Position numbers and translations under genes: made by a program. Below the pieces are notes generated by a model. It had not been told where the DNA came from, searched no databases, and saw only the letters and a list, made by a program, of their open reading frames with translations. 59,501 nt of DNA from Nocardioides iriomotensis (lineage in GTDB: Bacteria > Actinomycetota > Actinomycetes > Propionibacteriales > Nocardioidaceae), in assembly GCF_004168035.1 (NCBI RefSeq), contig NZ_SDPU01000008.1:1-59501 (forward strand), written 5' to 3'. The stretch's first letter is position 1. Each line of letters begins with the position of its first letter. Below, piece by piece: positions 27,684-36,348 of this stretch.

Positions 27684-28632
27684 GCTGGCCGAGCTCGTCC
27701 TTGTAGACCCGCAGCTGGGCCACGGACTTCTGCGGCCAGGGGTGGACCAGGCCGTGGCTCGCCCAGTCCACGGCCGCGAGCCGCCGGAACAGGCCACCGA
27801 CCGTCACGAGCCGGCAGAGCGTCGCCGTGTCGACACCGGGCCAGTACTCCTGCGCGCGTGCCGCGTACACCTCCAGGTCGACCTGCGACTGCAGCGCGAG
27901 ACCACGGGACGGGGCCAGGTCCGCGGCCGGGACGCCCCAGCCGGCGGTCTCCCAGTCGATGGGGAGCAGGGCCGACCCGCGCCCGGTCGCACGCACCCGG
28001 ACGTTCTTGGGCCGCAGGTCTCCGTGCACCAACGTGGGCGGGACGTCGGCGCAGATCCGCTCGACCTCGTCCCACACCGACTCCAGCAGGTCGCACTGCC
28101 GACGGACCCCGAGCAGCACCTCCCGGTCGTCGGCGCTCAGGGTCGGGTCGTGCAGGTGGTCGACGATCATCCGGCGGCCGGTGCGCAGGTGGCGCAGGTA
28201 GTGGCCCGGCCCCCGGTCGGGGAGCCGTGTGGTGGCCGCCAGGGGTGCGGCCGTGGCATGCAGCCGTCCCAGCCACTGCGCCGCGAGCGTGCGGTGCGCC
28301 GGGGACTCCGGCGAGAAGCGCTCGGTGCCGACGTCCTCCACGAACAGCCAGTCCTGCCCGTCTCCCTCCGCCACCAGACCGTAGAAGCGGGGTGCGCTCA
28401 CGGGAACGCGGGCGAGGACCTCCTGGTACACCGCGCGCTCGATCGTCGCGGTGGAGGACGGGCTGAGCTTGGCGATCACCGGGGCGCCGTCACGGCCGAC
28501 GCCGGTGAGCCGGTAGATCGTGGAGTGCGGACGCCGGGCCAGCAGCTCGACGCCCTCAGGGACTCCCGGCCGCGGGCGCAGGCTCCGCCAGGCGTCGACG
28601 GCGCGGTGTGCCGCGACAGCGGGGCCGCTCAT
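27616..28632 (-). CDS. APH-fold phosphotransferase (small-molecule kinase) no. 2 of the glycan operon
   Basis: 338 residues from ATG 28632. The kinase fold of the aminoglycoside phosphotransferase type is seen in TLVHGDLRPKNVRV (catalytic HGDxxxxN, near residue 205) and LLPIDWETAGWGVPAADLA (metal-binding IDWE). The N-lobe has PVIAKLSPSS with the ATP lysine, and LFVEDVGTE forms the hinge. The start overlaps the glycosyltransferase stop by 4 bases. Tight coupling to glycan genes suggests a sugar, aminosugar or lipid-linked substrate rather than an antibiotic. Its 3' end overlaps UXS on the other strand. Confidence 0.8.
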   Translation of the reverse strand: MSGPAVAAHRAVDAWRSLRPRPGVPEGVELLARRPHSTIYRLTGVGRDGAPVIAKLSPSSTATIERAVYQEVLARVPVSAPRFYGLVAEGDGQDWLFVEDVGTERFSPESPAHRTLAAQWLGRLHATAAPLAATTRLPDRGPGHYLRHLRTGRRMIVDHLHDPTLSADDREVLLGVRRQCDLLESVWDEVERICADVPPTLVHGDLRPKNVRVRATGRGSALLPIDWETAGWGVPAADLAPSRGLALQSQVDLEVYAARAQEYWPGVDTATLCRLVTVGGLFRRLAAVDWASHGLVHPWPQKSVAQLRVYKDELGQLTRSLGPAAEAASALRPPAAPG

Positions 28633-29771
28633 CCGGCCACCGCGCAGTCGAGCATCCGCGTCACGACGTCGGTCGCCGACAGGTACGTCTCGGCGATCTC
28701 GCGCGCCGCCCGGCAGTGCTTCTCGTAGTGAGCATCCACGTCCGCGACGGCGGCGACGGCCTCGTCGGGCGAGGAGAACCGGAGCAGCCCGAGGCCCGAC
28801 GGGAGGTAGCGGCTCGGTCCGGTGTCCTGCACGACCGCCGGCTTGCCGGACGCGAGGTAGCACGCCGTGCGGTCGCTGAACCAGGCGTTGCGCAGGACGA
28901 CGTAGGCCGGCTTGGCGCAGCTGAACTCGCCGCGCGACCCCTGGATGTAGCTGCGGTACGCCTGCGGCGTACCGGCGACCACACGGGGGTCCCGCACCGA
29001 CCAGCCACCGGTCTCCAGCAGGCGACGATGGGCCAGCTCGCTGGCGCCGAAGATCGTCGCGATCTCCAGCTGCCGGCCGGTCCTGCGCGGGACGTCGTGG
29101 TGGTCGAGGTAGCTGCGCCGCTTGTTCGTGTCGAACAGGGCGCCGTCCATCGTCACGTAGGTGTGGCTGTCCCACGAGGTGACGGTCGTGAAGCGGGACG
29201 CGGCCGGGTCGAACGCGTAGGGCCACAGCGGCAGCGAGACCGCCGGGGCCGTGTGGACCCAGCGCGCGCCCTCGTGCGCCGGCACGTCCGGGAGGTTCTC
29301 ACCGATGCTGAAGTAGGTGTCGTGCCGGCTGACGTCGAGCTGCTCGTTCGTCCACCAGAGCTGGAGCAGTCCCGGGTCGATGTCGACGAGCGCGGTCCGG
29401 GTGAAGCGGGCGAGCATCGTCGCCGGGAGTGCGTAGTGGAAGTTCAGCAGCAGGTCGGTGCCGCGGAACACCTGCTCCGCGCGGTCGGCGTCGACGTCCA
29501 GGTACGACGGGTGGGCTCGCGACCCGTCGCCGTCGCTCGCCCAGCGGTACAGGATGAGCCGGTCGCCGAGGCCGAGGTGGGCCAGCCGCTCCCGGAGCAC
29601 GCGGGCCGCGGCGTCGGCCGCGTGACCGTCCTTCGACGACGACATCTCCTCCAGCCACCACACGTCACACCCGAGGCGGCGGAGCGCGTCGGCGTACTGC
29701 GCGTACACCCAGAAGTGCCCACCGGCCTCGAGGTGCTCGGTGACCCAGTAGGTCGACAGGACGACTCGCAT
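28629..29771 (-). CDS. Glycosyltransferase, GT-B-like
   Basis: 380 residues from ATG 29771, whose A is shared with the upstream TGA (TGATG). The N-terminal half begins VVLSTYWVTEHLEAGGHFWVY with a Rossmann-like alternation (VWWLEEM, LLLNFHYALPA). The C-terminal half has the nucleotide-sugar-binding type segment FSCAKPAYVVLRNAWFSDRTACYLASGKPAVVQDTG. Here AKPAYV...FSDRTACYLASG resembles the E/D-x7-E-like acceptor region of GT-B enzymes. A family number cannot be given. It sits between two kinase genes, consistent with a modification or assembly step in the same glycan. Confidence 0.7.
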   Translation of the reverse strand: MRVVLSTYWVTEHLEAGGHFWVYAQYADALRRLGCDVWWLEEMSSSKDGHAADAAARVLRERLAHLGLGDRLILYRWASDGDGSRAHPSYLDVDADRAEQVFRGTDLLLNFHYALPATMLARFTRTALVDIDPGLLQLWWTNEQLDVSRHDTYFSIGENLPDVPAHEGARWVHTAPAVSLPLWPYAFDPAASRFTTVTSWDSHTYVTMDGALFDTNKRRSYLDHHDVPRRTGRQLEIATIFGASELAHRRLLETGGWSVRDPRVVAGTPQAYRSYIQGSRGEFSCAKPAYVVLRNAWFSDRTACYLASGKPAVVQDTGPSRYLPSGLGLLRFSSPDEAVAAVADVDAHYEKHCRAAREIAETYLSATDVVTRMLDCAVAG

Positions 29772-30820
29772 CACGCCTTCCCGGAGCTCAGGCGCCGGAT
29801 CGGTCGTCCCTCCACGGCCGCGGCGAGCTCGTCGCGCCAGATCGTCAGGTCGTCGACGGTCCAGCCGTTGTCCTCGCGGATGCCCATCGCGACCCAGATC
29901 ACCTGGTTGGCGAGCCGGCCCGCCTCGAACGTGGCGACCAGGCGTGCCCAGTCGAGGTCGGCGGGGAACCGGTGACCCCGCTCCGCCATCGCCGTCGCGT
30001 AGGCGTCGAGCACCTGCTGCCGCCGCGGCTCCGGGTAGTAGGCCAGCTGGGTGGAGATGTCGAACGCGGCCGGCGCGACGCCGCAGTGGTCCCAGTCGAT
30101 CAGGCAGGTCCGGTGGTGGCCCTCGTGGTCGAGGACGAAGACGTTCGCTCGCGTGAGGTCCCCGTGCACCAACGTCTCCGGGCCGGCCTGCTCGCGGAGC
30201 ATCCGGACGCGGTTCGGCTCGTCGTCGAGCAGCTTCCCCAGCAGCTCCAGCACGCGGTCCCTGACCGCCGCCTCCCCGGGGGACAGCGCGACGTCTGGTG
30301 GCCGGAGCCGGTCGACCGCGTCGAACGCGTCACGCACGCTGTTGACGTAGAAGTACACGCCCATGTCGCCCGCGGCGTACCGGGCCTCGGGCAGCAGCGG
30401 GCTGCGGCTGAAGGCGACGTGCAGCTCGGCCACCTGCTCCATCGCCGCCCGGATCGACGGAAGGTCGGCGTCGGGCCGGTCGAGGCCCGCGGGGCCGAGG
30501 TCCTCGTAGACGTGCCAGGCGTGCCGACCGTCGGGTGCCCCCGCCGTCGCGAGCCGCGGCGGGCCGAGCCCCTCCAGGCCGACGGCCGGGAGCCAGCGTC
30601 CGGTCACCAGGCGCTCCAGCTCCGACCGGCGGCCGGCCAGGCGCTTGGCCACGACGCTGGTCTGTCGCGCGCCGTCGAGGGTGAGGCGGTGCACGTGGCG
30701 CCGGATGGCCGTCGCGTCCCTGACCGTCGTACCCACGCAGCCGTACGGGGACGTGCGCAGCGCCTCCTCGAGGAGCCCGACCTCGGTCGCGGTCAGCCGG
30801 TGGTCGGTCAGCGTGTCCAT
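29771..30820 (-). CDS. APH-fold phosphotransferase no. 1 of the glycan operon
   Basis: 349 residues from ATG 30820. The kinase signature ETLVHGDLTRANVFVLD (near residue 220) and the metal-binding TCLIDWDHCGVAPAAFDIS are intact. The N-lobe contains QTSVVAKRLAGRRSEL with the likely ATP lysine, and YEDLGPAGL forms the hinge. Family members phosphorylate aminoglycosides, choline, homoserine, sugars and fructosamines. It overlaps the ABC exporter gene upstream by 13 bases and abuts the glycosyltransferase downstream, so its substrate is probably a glycan precursor. Confidence 0.82.
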   Translation of the reverse strand: MDTLTDHRLTATEVGLLEEALRTSPYGCVGTTVRDATAIRRHVHRLTLDGARQTSVVAKRLAGRRSELERLVTGRWLPAVGLEGLGPPRLATAGAPDGRHAWHVYEDLGPAGLDRPDADLPSIRAAMEQVAELHVAFSRSPLLPEARYAAGDMGVYFYVNSVRDAFDAVDRLRPPDVALSPGEAAVRDRVLELLGKLLDDEPNRVRMLREQAGPETLVHGDLTRANVFVLDHEGHHRTCLIDWDHCGVAPAAFDISTQLAYYPEPRRQQVLDAYATAMAERGHRFPADLDWARLVATFEAGRLANQVIWVAMGIREDNGWTVDDLTIWRDELAAAVEGRPIRRLSSGKA

Positions 30821-32610
30821 GCGGGATCCCCCAGGTTCGGTTCGCGGAGCACGGTCGGGTCGTCGGCCACCGCGAGCCGGCCGCCGCGCAGCTCGACCAT
30901 CAGGTCACAGCCCTCGAGCGTCGAGGACCGGTGGGCGATGAGGAACGTCGTGCGGCCGGCCGCCAGCCGCCGCATGGCTGCCAGGATCCGCGCCTCCGTG
31001 GCCACGTCCACCGCACTGGTCGGCTCGTCCAGGACCAGCACCGGGGCGTCCTTGAGGAACGCGCGCGCGAGCGAGATGCGTTGGCGCTCCCCGCCGGAGA
31101 GCCGCATCCCCCGCTCACCGACCAGCGTCTCGTAACCCTCCGGCAGCCGCTCGATGAAGTGGTGCGCGTCCGCCTGCGTCGCGGCGGCGACGACCTCCTC
31201 CTGCGTTGCCTCCGGGCGGGCGTAGCGGATGTTCTCCGCGACGCTCGAGGAGAACAGGACCGGCTCCTGCAGCACGAAGGCCACCTGCCGGCGCAGGTCG
31301 GACAACCGGTACTGGCGCAGGTCCACGCCGTCGAGCAGGATCGCCCCGGCGGTCGGGTCGTAGAAGCGCCCGAGCAGGCTGACCAGGCTCGTCTTGCCGG
31401 CTCCGGTGGCGCCGCAGATCCCCACGGTGGCGCCCGGCTCGGCGCGGAACGTCAGGTCGTGCAGCACCTCGGGCCCCCCGCCGTACCGCAGGGAGACGCC
31501 CTGGAACTCGACGCCGCCCGTCGCTCGCGGCAGGGGTACGGCGTCCGGCGCCTCGCCGACGTCGTCGGGCTCGTCGAGGAACTCGAACACCCGCTCCGCG
31601 CTGGCGAGCGAGGACTGCAGCGAGGCCGCCTTCTTGCTGATCGTGCGCAGCGGCGCGTACAGCTGCGACAGGTACGCGATCACCATCAGCAGCTCGCCGA
31701 GGGTCAGCACGTCCGCCTGGACGTGGAGGACGCCGATGAAGAGCACGGCCGCCGTCCCGGCCGCGGTCACCAGGTTGACCATCAACCCGAAGGTTCCCTC
31801 CGCCACTGCGAGGCGGATGCGTGCGTCCACGCCGGTGACGGCACGGCGCCGGAAGCGCGCGTTCTCGCCGTCCTCCTGGCCGAACGCCTTGACCACCCGG
31901 ATCGCGCCGAGCGCCTCGTGCACCACCTGCATCGCCTCGGTCTCGATGCCCTTGACGTGCCGGTAGCGCGGCCGCACCCGGGCCCGGTAGCGCCGCATGA
32001 GCAGCACCAGCAGGGGTGACACGACGAGCGCCACCACGGCCAGCACCCAGTCCAGCCGGACGATCACGACGAGCGTGGTCACCAGGGTGACGGTCGCGGC
32101 GGCGGCGGTCACCAGGCCGTCGACCGTGACCTTCTGGAGCTCGGCGGCGTCGTACTGGATCCGGTAGACCGAGTCGGTCGAGCCGCGGGTGTCGTGCCGC
32201 ATCAGCGACAGCCGCTGGGCGTGACCGAACATGCGCTCCCGCACGCTCTGGGTCATCCGCTCCCCCGTCCGGACCCGCAGCACGTAGCTGCCCATCTGCT
32301 GCAGCTGGGCGAGCACGACGACGAGCACCTGCAGGACGGCGGTGGCGGCCAGCAGGCCGATCTCGGAGCCGGTCACCTGGTCCGGGAGCACGGCGTCCAG
32401 GTACGGCGGCAGCGGCTCCCCGCCGAGCACGTTGTCGACCGCGATCTTCAGCGGCACCGGCGCCAGCAGCACCAGCGGCGTGGCCATCAGGTCGACGACG
32501 AACAGGAGCAGCACGGCCGGCCAGAACGCGCGGGTCTCCGCCATCAGGCGTGGGCCGATGCGCGGCGCCCGCCCGGCCGCGCGGGGACGGATCGCCCGGT
32601 GCGTCCTCAC
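30808..32610 (-). CDS. ABC exporter, fused membrane and ATPase half-transporter (MsbA-like)
   Basis: 600 residues from GTG 32610, chosen because GTGA overlaps the stop of the GH-GT2 gene. Six helices occupy roughly residues 20-310 (for example AVLLLFVVDLMATPLVLLAPVPL). The C-terminal ATPase has Walker A GICGATGAGKTSLVSLLG, the Q-loop, signature [16 protein letters not shown], and [12 protein letters not shown]. This is an exporter fold. Embedded among glycosyltransferases and kinases, it is a good candidate to flip a lipid-linked or phosphorylated glycan out of the cell. It probably works as a homodimer, since no second half-transporter is present. Confidence 0.88.
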   Translation of the reverse strand: MRTHRAIRPRAAGRAPRIGPRLMAETRAFWPAVLLLFVVDLMATPLVLLAPVPLKIAVDNVLGGEPLPPYLDAVLPDQVTGSEIGLLAATAVLQVLVVVLAQLQQMGSYVLRVRTGERMTQSVRERMFGHAQRLSLMRHDTRGSTDSVYRIQYDAAELQKVTVDGLVTAAAATVTLVTTLVVIVRLDWVLAVVALVVSPLLVLLMRRYRARVRPRYRHVKGIETEAMQVVHEALGAIRVVKAFGQEDGENARFRRRAVTGVDARIRLAVAEGTFGLMVNLVTAAGTAAVLFIGVLHVQADVLTLGELLMVIAYLSQLYAPLRTISKKAASLQSSLASAERVFEFLDEPDDVGEAPDAVPLPRATGGVEFQGVSLRYGGGPEVLHDLTFRAEPGATVGICGATGAGKTSLVSLLGRFYDPTAGAILLDGVDLRQYRLSDLRRQVAFVLQEPVLFSSSVAENIRYARPEATQEEVVAAATQADAHHFIERLPEGYETLVGERGMRLSGGERQRISLARAFLKDAPVLVLDEPTSAVDVATEARILAAMRRLAAGRTTFLIAHRSSTLEGCDLMVELRGGRLAVADDPTVLREPNLGDPAWTR

Positions 32611-34994
32611 GAGAACGCCTCGACCGCGGCTGTGGTGCGCTCCGTCGCGCCACCGCACAACCGGACCAGGACGGCCGCCTCGACGAGCGCGGCCCCGACC
32701 ACGATGCAGGCCAGCATCGCGCCCGCCATCGGGACGACGACGAGGCCGACCACCGTCACGGCGAGGGCAACCTTCGCGAAGCCCGTCAGCGCCCACGTCC
32801 GGCGCACCACGGGATCCCAGTCCCACCGGACCGCCGTGTGCAGACGGCAGCGGAGCAGCGGTCCGACGGCCACGGCGAGGTCCCAGCGCTGGTCAGGTGC
32901 CCCGACCCGCACCGCGCACCAGCGCGAGGACAGGTCACGACGCAACGCGTGCAGCCACTGCTCGCGGCTGCCCGTCCACGGCCCGGGCTCGATCTCCCGC
33001 GCGGGCAGTGGATGGCCGCGCAGGCGACCCCAGGTCCGCGCCAGCGGCTGCAGCACGTGCAGCGCACCGACGAGCAGCCGGAACCGCCACGGCGACGGCT
33101 CTCGGGCGTCGACGTCGGCCGCCACCGCGACGCACGCGGCGTAGGCCACGAGCAGGAGCAGCAGGACGGCCGGGACGGTGAGCGCCAGAGGGGAGAGGAC
33201 GGCGAGGGGCAGCAGCAGCGCGGCGGCAGCGACGACCATCGGGACGGCCGCTCCCGCCCACGTCACGACCGACGCGGCCCGGTCGCGCTGCTCGGTCTGG
33301 AACGGGGCGACACCCATCGGGCCGTGGTAGACGACCGGCCGCAGGATCCGCGGCAGGATCCGCGGTCCGCCGTACACCACCCCGGCCCAGCGGGCGGCCC
33401 CGAGCCGGTTGAACCGGTGCCGGTGCTGGCCCATCAGCATGCGCTCGGCGCGGCCGTAGCCGCGCTGCTGGCGCAGGTAGCGGCGGACGGTGTCGCGACG
33501 GTGGTGCAGAACCTGCGCGGCGGCGGAGAACGCGATCCGGCCGCCGCCGTCCATCAACCGCCAGCAGACGTCGACGTCGTCGCCGGCCGCGGTGTAGGCG
33601 GTGTCGAACCCGCCGATGTCCTCGAGATCGGTACGTCGTACCGCCATGTTGCAGCCGGGCACGTGCTCGGCCCGGTCGTCCCCGACGAGCACCTCGACGG
33701 GGTTGCCCGGCGACAGCGCGACGGCGCGCTCGACCCACCCGCTGTCCGGGAAGGGCAGGTTGGGTCCGCCCGCGACGACGACGGCGGGATCCTCGAAGGC
33801 CAGCGCGAGGTGGTAGGGCCACTCCGGATGGCAGGCGGCGTCGGCGTCGAGGTAGGCGACGATGTCGCCGGTGGCCGCGGCGAGCCCGGCGTTGCGTGCC
33901 GCGCTCAGACCGCCGTGCGGCAGGGCCAGCACCTCGAAGGGACTGCGCTCGGCGATCTCCAACGTGCGGTCGGTCGACCCGTCGTCGCAGACCAGGACCT
34001 GCAGGTGCGGGTAGTCGAGCCGGGCCAGCGACTCCAGGCACTCACCGAGGCGCCGCTCCTCGTTGTAGGCGCACACCACCACGCTGAGGGAGGGCCAGGA
34101 CGTGCGCAGGCGGCGCAGCGTGCGACCGGCCCACTCGGTGGCCACGTCCAGGGCCGGGCGCGGGCTGCGGTCCTCCCGCGTCAGCCCGAAGCCCCAGCCC
34201 TCGATCCGTCCCGCGCTCGTCGCCCACTCGTCGGTCCAGGAGAAGATCGTGGCGCCGGCACACCCCGACTCGTCGACCAGCCGCAGCTGCATGTCCAGCG
34301 ACGCCGCCTGCACCTCGTCGTCGTGCAGCGCCGACGCGAGGCCCACCTCGGTGAGCACCAGCGGCAAGCCCTCGGTGACGCGCTGGAGGTGCTTGAGGTA
34401 CGCCGCCAGCGGACCGGGCCGCTCGAGGAACACGTTGAAGGTGGCCAGGTCCTGCCCGTCCACGCGGAGGTACTCGGCGGTGGGGAAGCCGGTGTAGGTC
34501 GCGAGCATGTCCTTGTCGCCCGCGTGCACGAGGGCGACGAGCTCGGACAGGGTGTCCTCGACCGCTGCGCGCCCGTACATCCTTGCGATGTCCGACGGGA
34601 CCTCGTTGCCGACCGAGATCGCGAGCACCTCCGGTCGTCCCGCCAGCACCTCGAGCGCGTGCGCCGCCGCGGCGCGCGCGTCCGTGCCGACCTGGCGGTG
34701 GCTGCGCCGGGTCGCGAGGGGCTGCCACCGCCAGTCGGGGTAGGCGAGCCCCACGAGCAGGCGCAGGCCGAGCGCGCGGGCACCGTCGAGGAGGTCCAGG
34801 GGCGGGACGTCGTACGTGCGCACGGTGTTGAAGCCGCACGCGGCCATCGCGACCAGGTCCTGCTCGAGCCGGGACGGCTCCGGGAACCGGGCGCCGTCGC
34901 CCCGCGGCAGGAACGTGCCGTACGTGACGCCCTTGACCCGGAACGGCGCGCTGCCCGCCCGCAGATGCTTGCCGTCGCTGACCACGCGCTCCAC
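32607..34994 (-). CDS. Bifunctional glycoside hydrolase (clan A-like) - GT2 glycosyltransferase membrane protein
   Basis: 795 residues from GTG 34994 with GAGGAGGGGG upstream. Residues 1-290 form a TIM-barrel glycosidase domain: FNTVRTYDVPP, then AISVGNEVPSD with the acid/base Glu131, and PLVLTEVGLAS with candidate nucleophile Glu216. From residue 302 a GT2 domain begins: SLSVVVCAYNEE, VCDDGSTDRT (337-346), YLDADAACHPEW, and a later QQRGYGRAERM, which is QxxRW-like. Two to three helices follow (VPAVLLLLLVAYAACVAVA; ALAVTVVGLVVVPMAGAML). The protein probably elongates and trims, or transglycosylates, one polymer at the membrane. Confidence 0.82.
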   Translation of the reverse strand: MERVVSDGKHLRAGSAPFRVKGVTYGTFLPRGDGARFPEPSRLEQDLVAMAACGFNTVRTYDVPPLDLLDGARALGLRLLVGLAYPDWRWQPLATRRSHRQVGTDARAAAAHALEVLAGRPEVLAISVGNEVPSDIARMYGRAAVEDTLSELVALVHAGDKDMLATYTGFPTAEYLRVDGQDLATFNVFLERPGPLAAYLKHLQRVTEGLPLVLTEVGLASALHDDEVQAASLDMQLRLVDESGCAGATIFSWTDEWATSAGRIEGWGFGLTREDRSPRPALDVATEWAGRTLRRLRTSWPSLSVVVCAYNEERRLGECLESLARLDYPHLQVLVCDDGSTDRTLEIAERSPFEVLALPHGGLSAARNAGLAAATGDIVAYLDADAACHPEWPYHLALAFEDPAVVVAGGPNLPFPDSGWVERAVALSPGNPVEVLVGDDRAEHVPGCNMAVRRTDLEDIGGFDTAYTAAGDDVDVCWRLMDGGGRIAFSAAAQVLHHRRDTVRRYLRQQRGYGRAERMLMGQHRHRFNRLGAARWAGVVYGGPRILPRILRPVVYHGPMGVAPFQTEQRDRAASVVTWAGAAVPMVVAAAALLLPLAVLSPLALTVPAVLLLLLVAYAACVAVAADVDAREPSPWRFRLLVGALHVLQPLARTWGRLRGHPLPAREIEPGPWTGSREQWLHALRRDLSSRWCAVRVGAPDQRWDLAVAVGPLLRCRLHTAVRWDWDPVVRRTWALTGFAKVALAVTVVGLVVVPMAGAMLACIVVGAALVEAAVLVRLCGGATERTTAAVEAFS

Positions 34995-35051
34995 GGACGC
35001 ACCCCCTCCTCAACGCCATCGAGGTGACGCCCGAGCAGGTCTCCCGCGTTG

Positions 35052-35107
35052 CGTGGTCGCGCGTGCCGCGCGACCGCGTGTTCCTACGCCCCCGCTCCCT
35101 ATTGCAA
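35052..35107 (-). promoter_or_regulatory. Candidate promoter with overlapping inverted repeat upstream of the glycan operon
   Basis: Read on the minus strand, TTGCAA (35107-35102) and TAGGAA (35086-35081) could serve as -35 and -10 boxes, though the 15-base spacing is short. A 9-bp perfect palindrome GGTCGCGCG-TGC-CGCGCGACC (35055-35075), extendable to 12 pairs, lies at the expected start point. It may be an operator or a leader hairpin, or it may terminate galE transcription. Confidence 0.35.
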
Positions 35108-35152
35108 GGTGTGCGCGGCCCGTCCGGTATGGCACGGAGGGGCGATTCGGGG

Positions 35153-36157
35153 TCACCCGGGTGGTGTGGTCCCGGACACCTCGTCGAGTGGTGTCGGAGT
35201 GGTCCCCGACGCTGTGCGGCAGGACCAGGCGCTGCGGACCATGTCGGCGAGGCCGTGGCGCACCTGCCAGTCGAGGTCGCGGACGGCCCGTTCGTTGGAG
35301 GCGACCACCCGGGCAGGGTCACCCGGACGTCGGGCGACGGTCACCGGCTCGATGTCCACGCCGGTCACGCGCCGGAACTCGGCGACGATCTCCTTGACCG
35401 AGACACCCGTGCCGCTGCCGAGGTTGTAGACCGGGTCGAGCCCACGACCGGCAGCGAGCGCCACGGCGGCGGCGACGTGCGCGGCGGCGATGTCGGCCAC
35501 GTGGACGTAGTCACGGACGCAGGTGCCGTCCGGTGTCGGGTAGTCGTCGCCGAAGATCAGCGGCGGGCGACCTTGCTCCAGTGCGTCCATCACGAGGGGG
35601 AACAGGTTGTGCGGGCTGGTGTCGGGCACGACCTGCGAACCGACCACGTTGAAGAAGCGCAGGGACGTGTGCCGCAGCCCGGTCGCGCGCGCCTGGTCCC
35701 GCAGCAGCCACTCGCCGACCACCTTGGAGCGCCCGTACGGCGACTCCGGGCGCACGGGCGTGTCCTCGCCGACCAGCTCCTCGTCCGGCGTGCCGTACAC
35801 CGCACAGCTCGACGAGAACACCAGTGCATCGACGCCCTCCTGCGTCATGGCCGCGAGCAACGCCGCGGTTCCGACGACGTTCTGCTCGTAGGTGTGCAGG
35901 GGGTGTTCCACCGAGGCGCCGGCGTACTTGAAAGCGGCGAGGTGGATCACCCCGTCCACCCGGTGCCGGCGGATCACCCGCCGGAGCAGGTCCACGTCCC
36001 GGATGTCGCCGACCTCGAGCGCCACGTCTCCGGGCACGAACTCCACGCGCCCGCTGCTCAGGTCGTCCACGACGACCAGACCGATCCCCGTCCTGGCGAG
36101 GGCGTGCACGACGTGCGCCCCGATGTAACCGGCTCCCCCGGTGACCAACCAACCCAC
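35153..36157 (-). CDS. galE: UDP-glucose 4-epimerase
   Basis: 334 residues from GTG 36157, which gives the canonical N-terminus VGWLVTGGAGYIGAHVV. Further SDR features are IHLAAFKYAGASVEHPL, VFSSSCAVYGTP and SPYGRSKVVGEW (YxxxK). Later motifs LRFFNVVGS, GTCVRDYVHVADIAAAH and YNLGSGTGVSVKEIV are classic GalE. It interconverts UDP-glucose and UDP-galactose. It lies 158 bases upstream of the GH-GT2 gene on the same strand and likely supplies UDP-sugar to that locus. It is divergent from the oxidoreductase genes across 191 bases without obvious promoter boxes. Confidence 0.9.
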   Translation of the reverse strand: MGWLVTGGAGYIGAHVVHALARTGIGLVVVDDLSSGRVEFVPGDVALEVGDIRDVDLLRRVIRRHRVDGVIHLAAFKYAGASVEHPLHTYEQNVVGTAALLAAMTQEGVDALVFSSSCAVYGTPDEELVGEDTPVRPESPYGRSKVVGEWLLRDQARATGLRHTSLRFFNVVGSQVVPDTSPHNLFPLVMDALEQGRPPLIFGDDYPTPDGTCVRDYVHVADIAAAHVAAAVALAAGRGLDPVYNLGSGTGVSVKEIVAEFRRVTGVDIEPVTVARRPGDPARVVASNERAVRDLDWQVRHGLADMVRSAWSCRTASGTTPTPLDEVSGTTPPG

Positions 36158-36348
36158 GGACCCACCCCCGCGCGCTCGCAACCCTCGTGCTGAAGGTAGC
36201 CGCACCCCGACGGGCGCGCAGGCGCTTCGGCGATCACGGCCCTGGCAGGCCCCGTGGCACGGTGCACTTGGTCCCGACGTCACGGGCCGAACGACACTGC
36301 TCGGGCTCCTGCTCCACGCCCTACGTTCCAAGCAATGGAGGAGGTGCC

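Noticed and set aside
27616-30820. Aminoglycoside resistance genes
   Set aside because: The kinases have the APH fold, but tight coupling to glycosyltransferases and an exporter makes antibiotic resistance an unlikely primary role.
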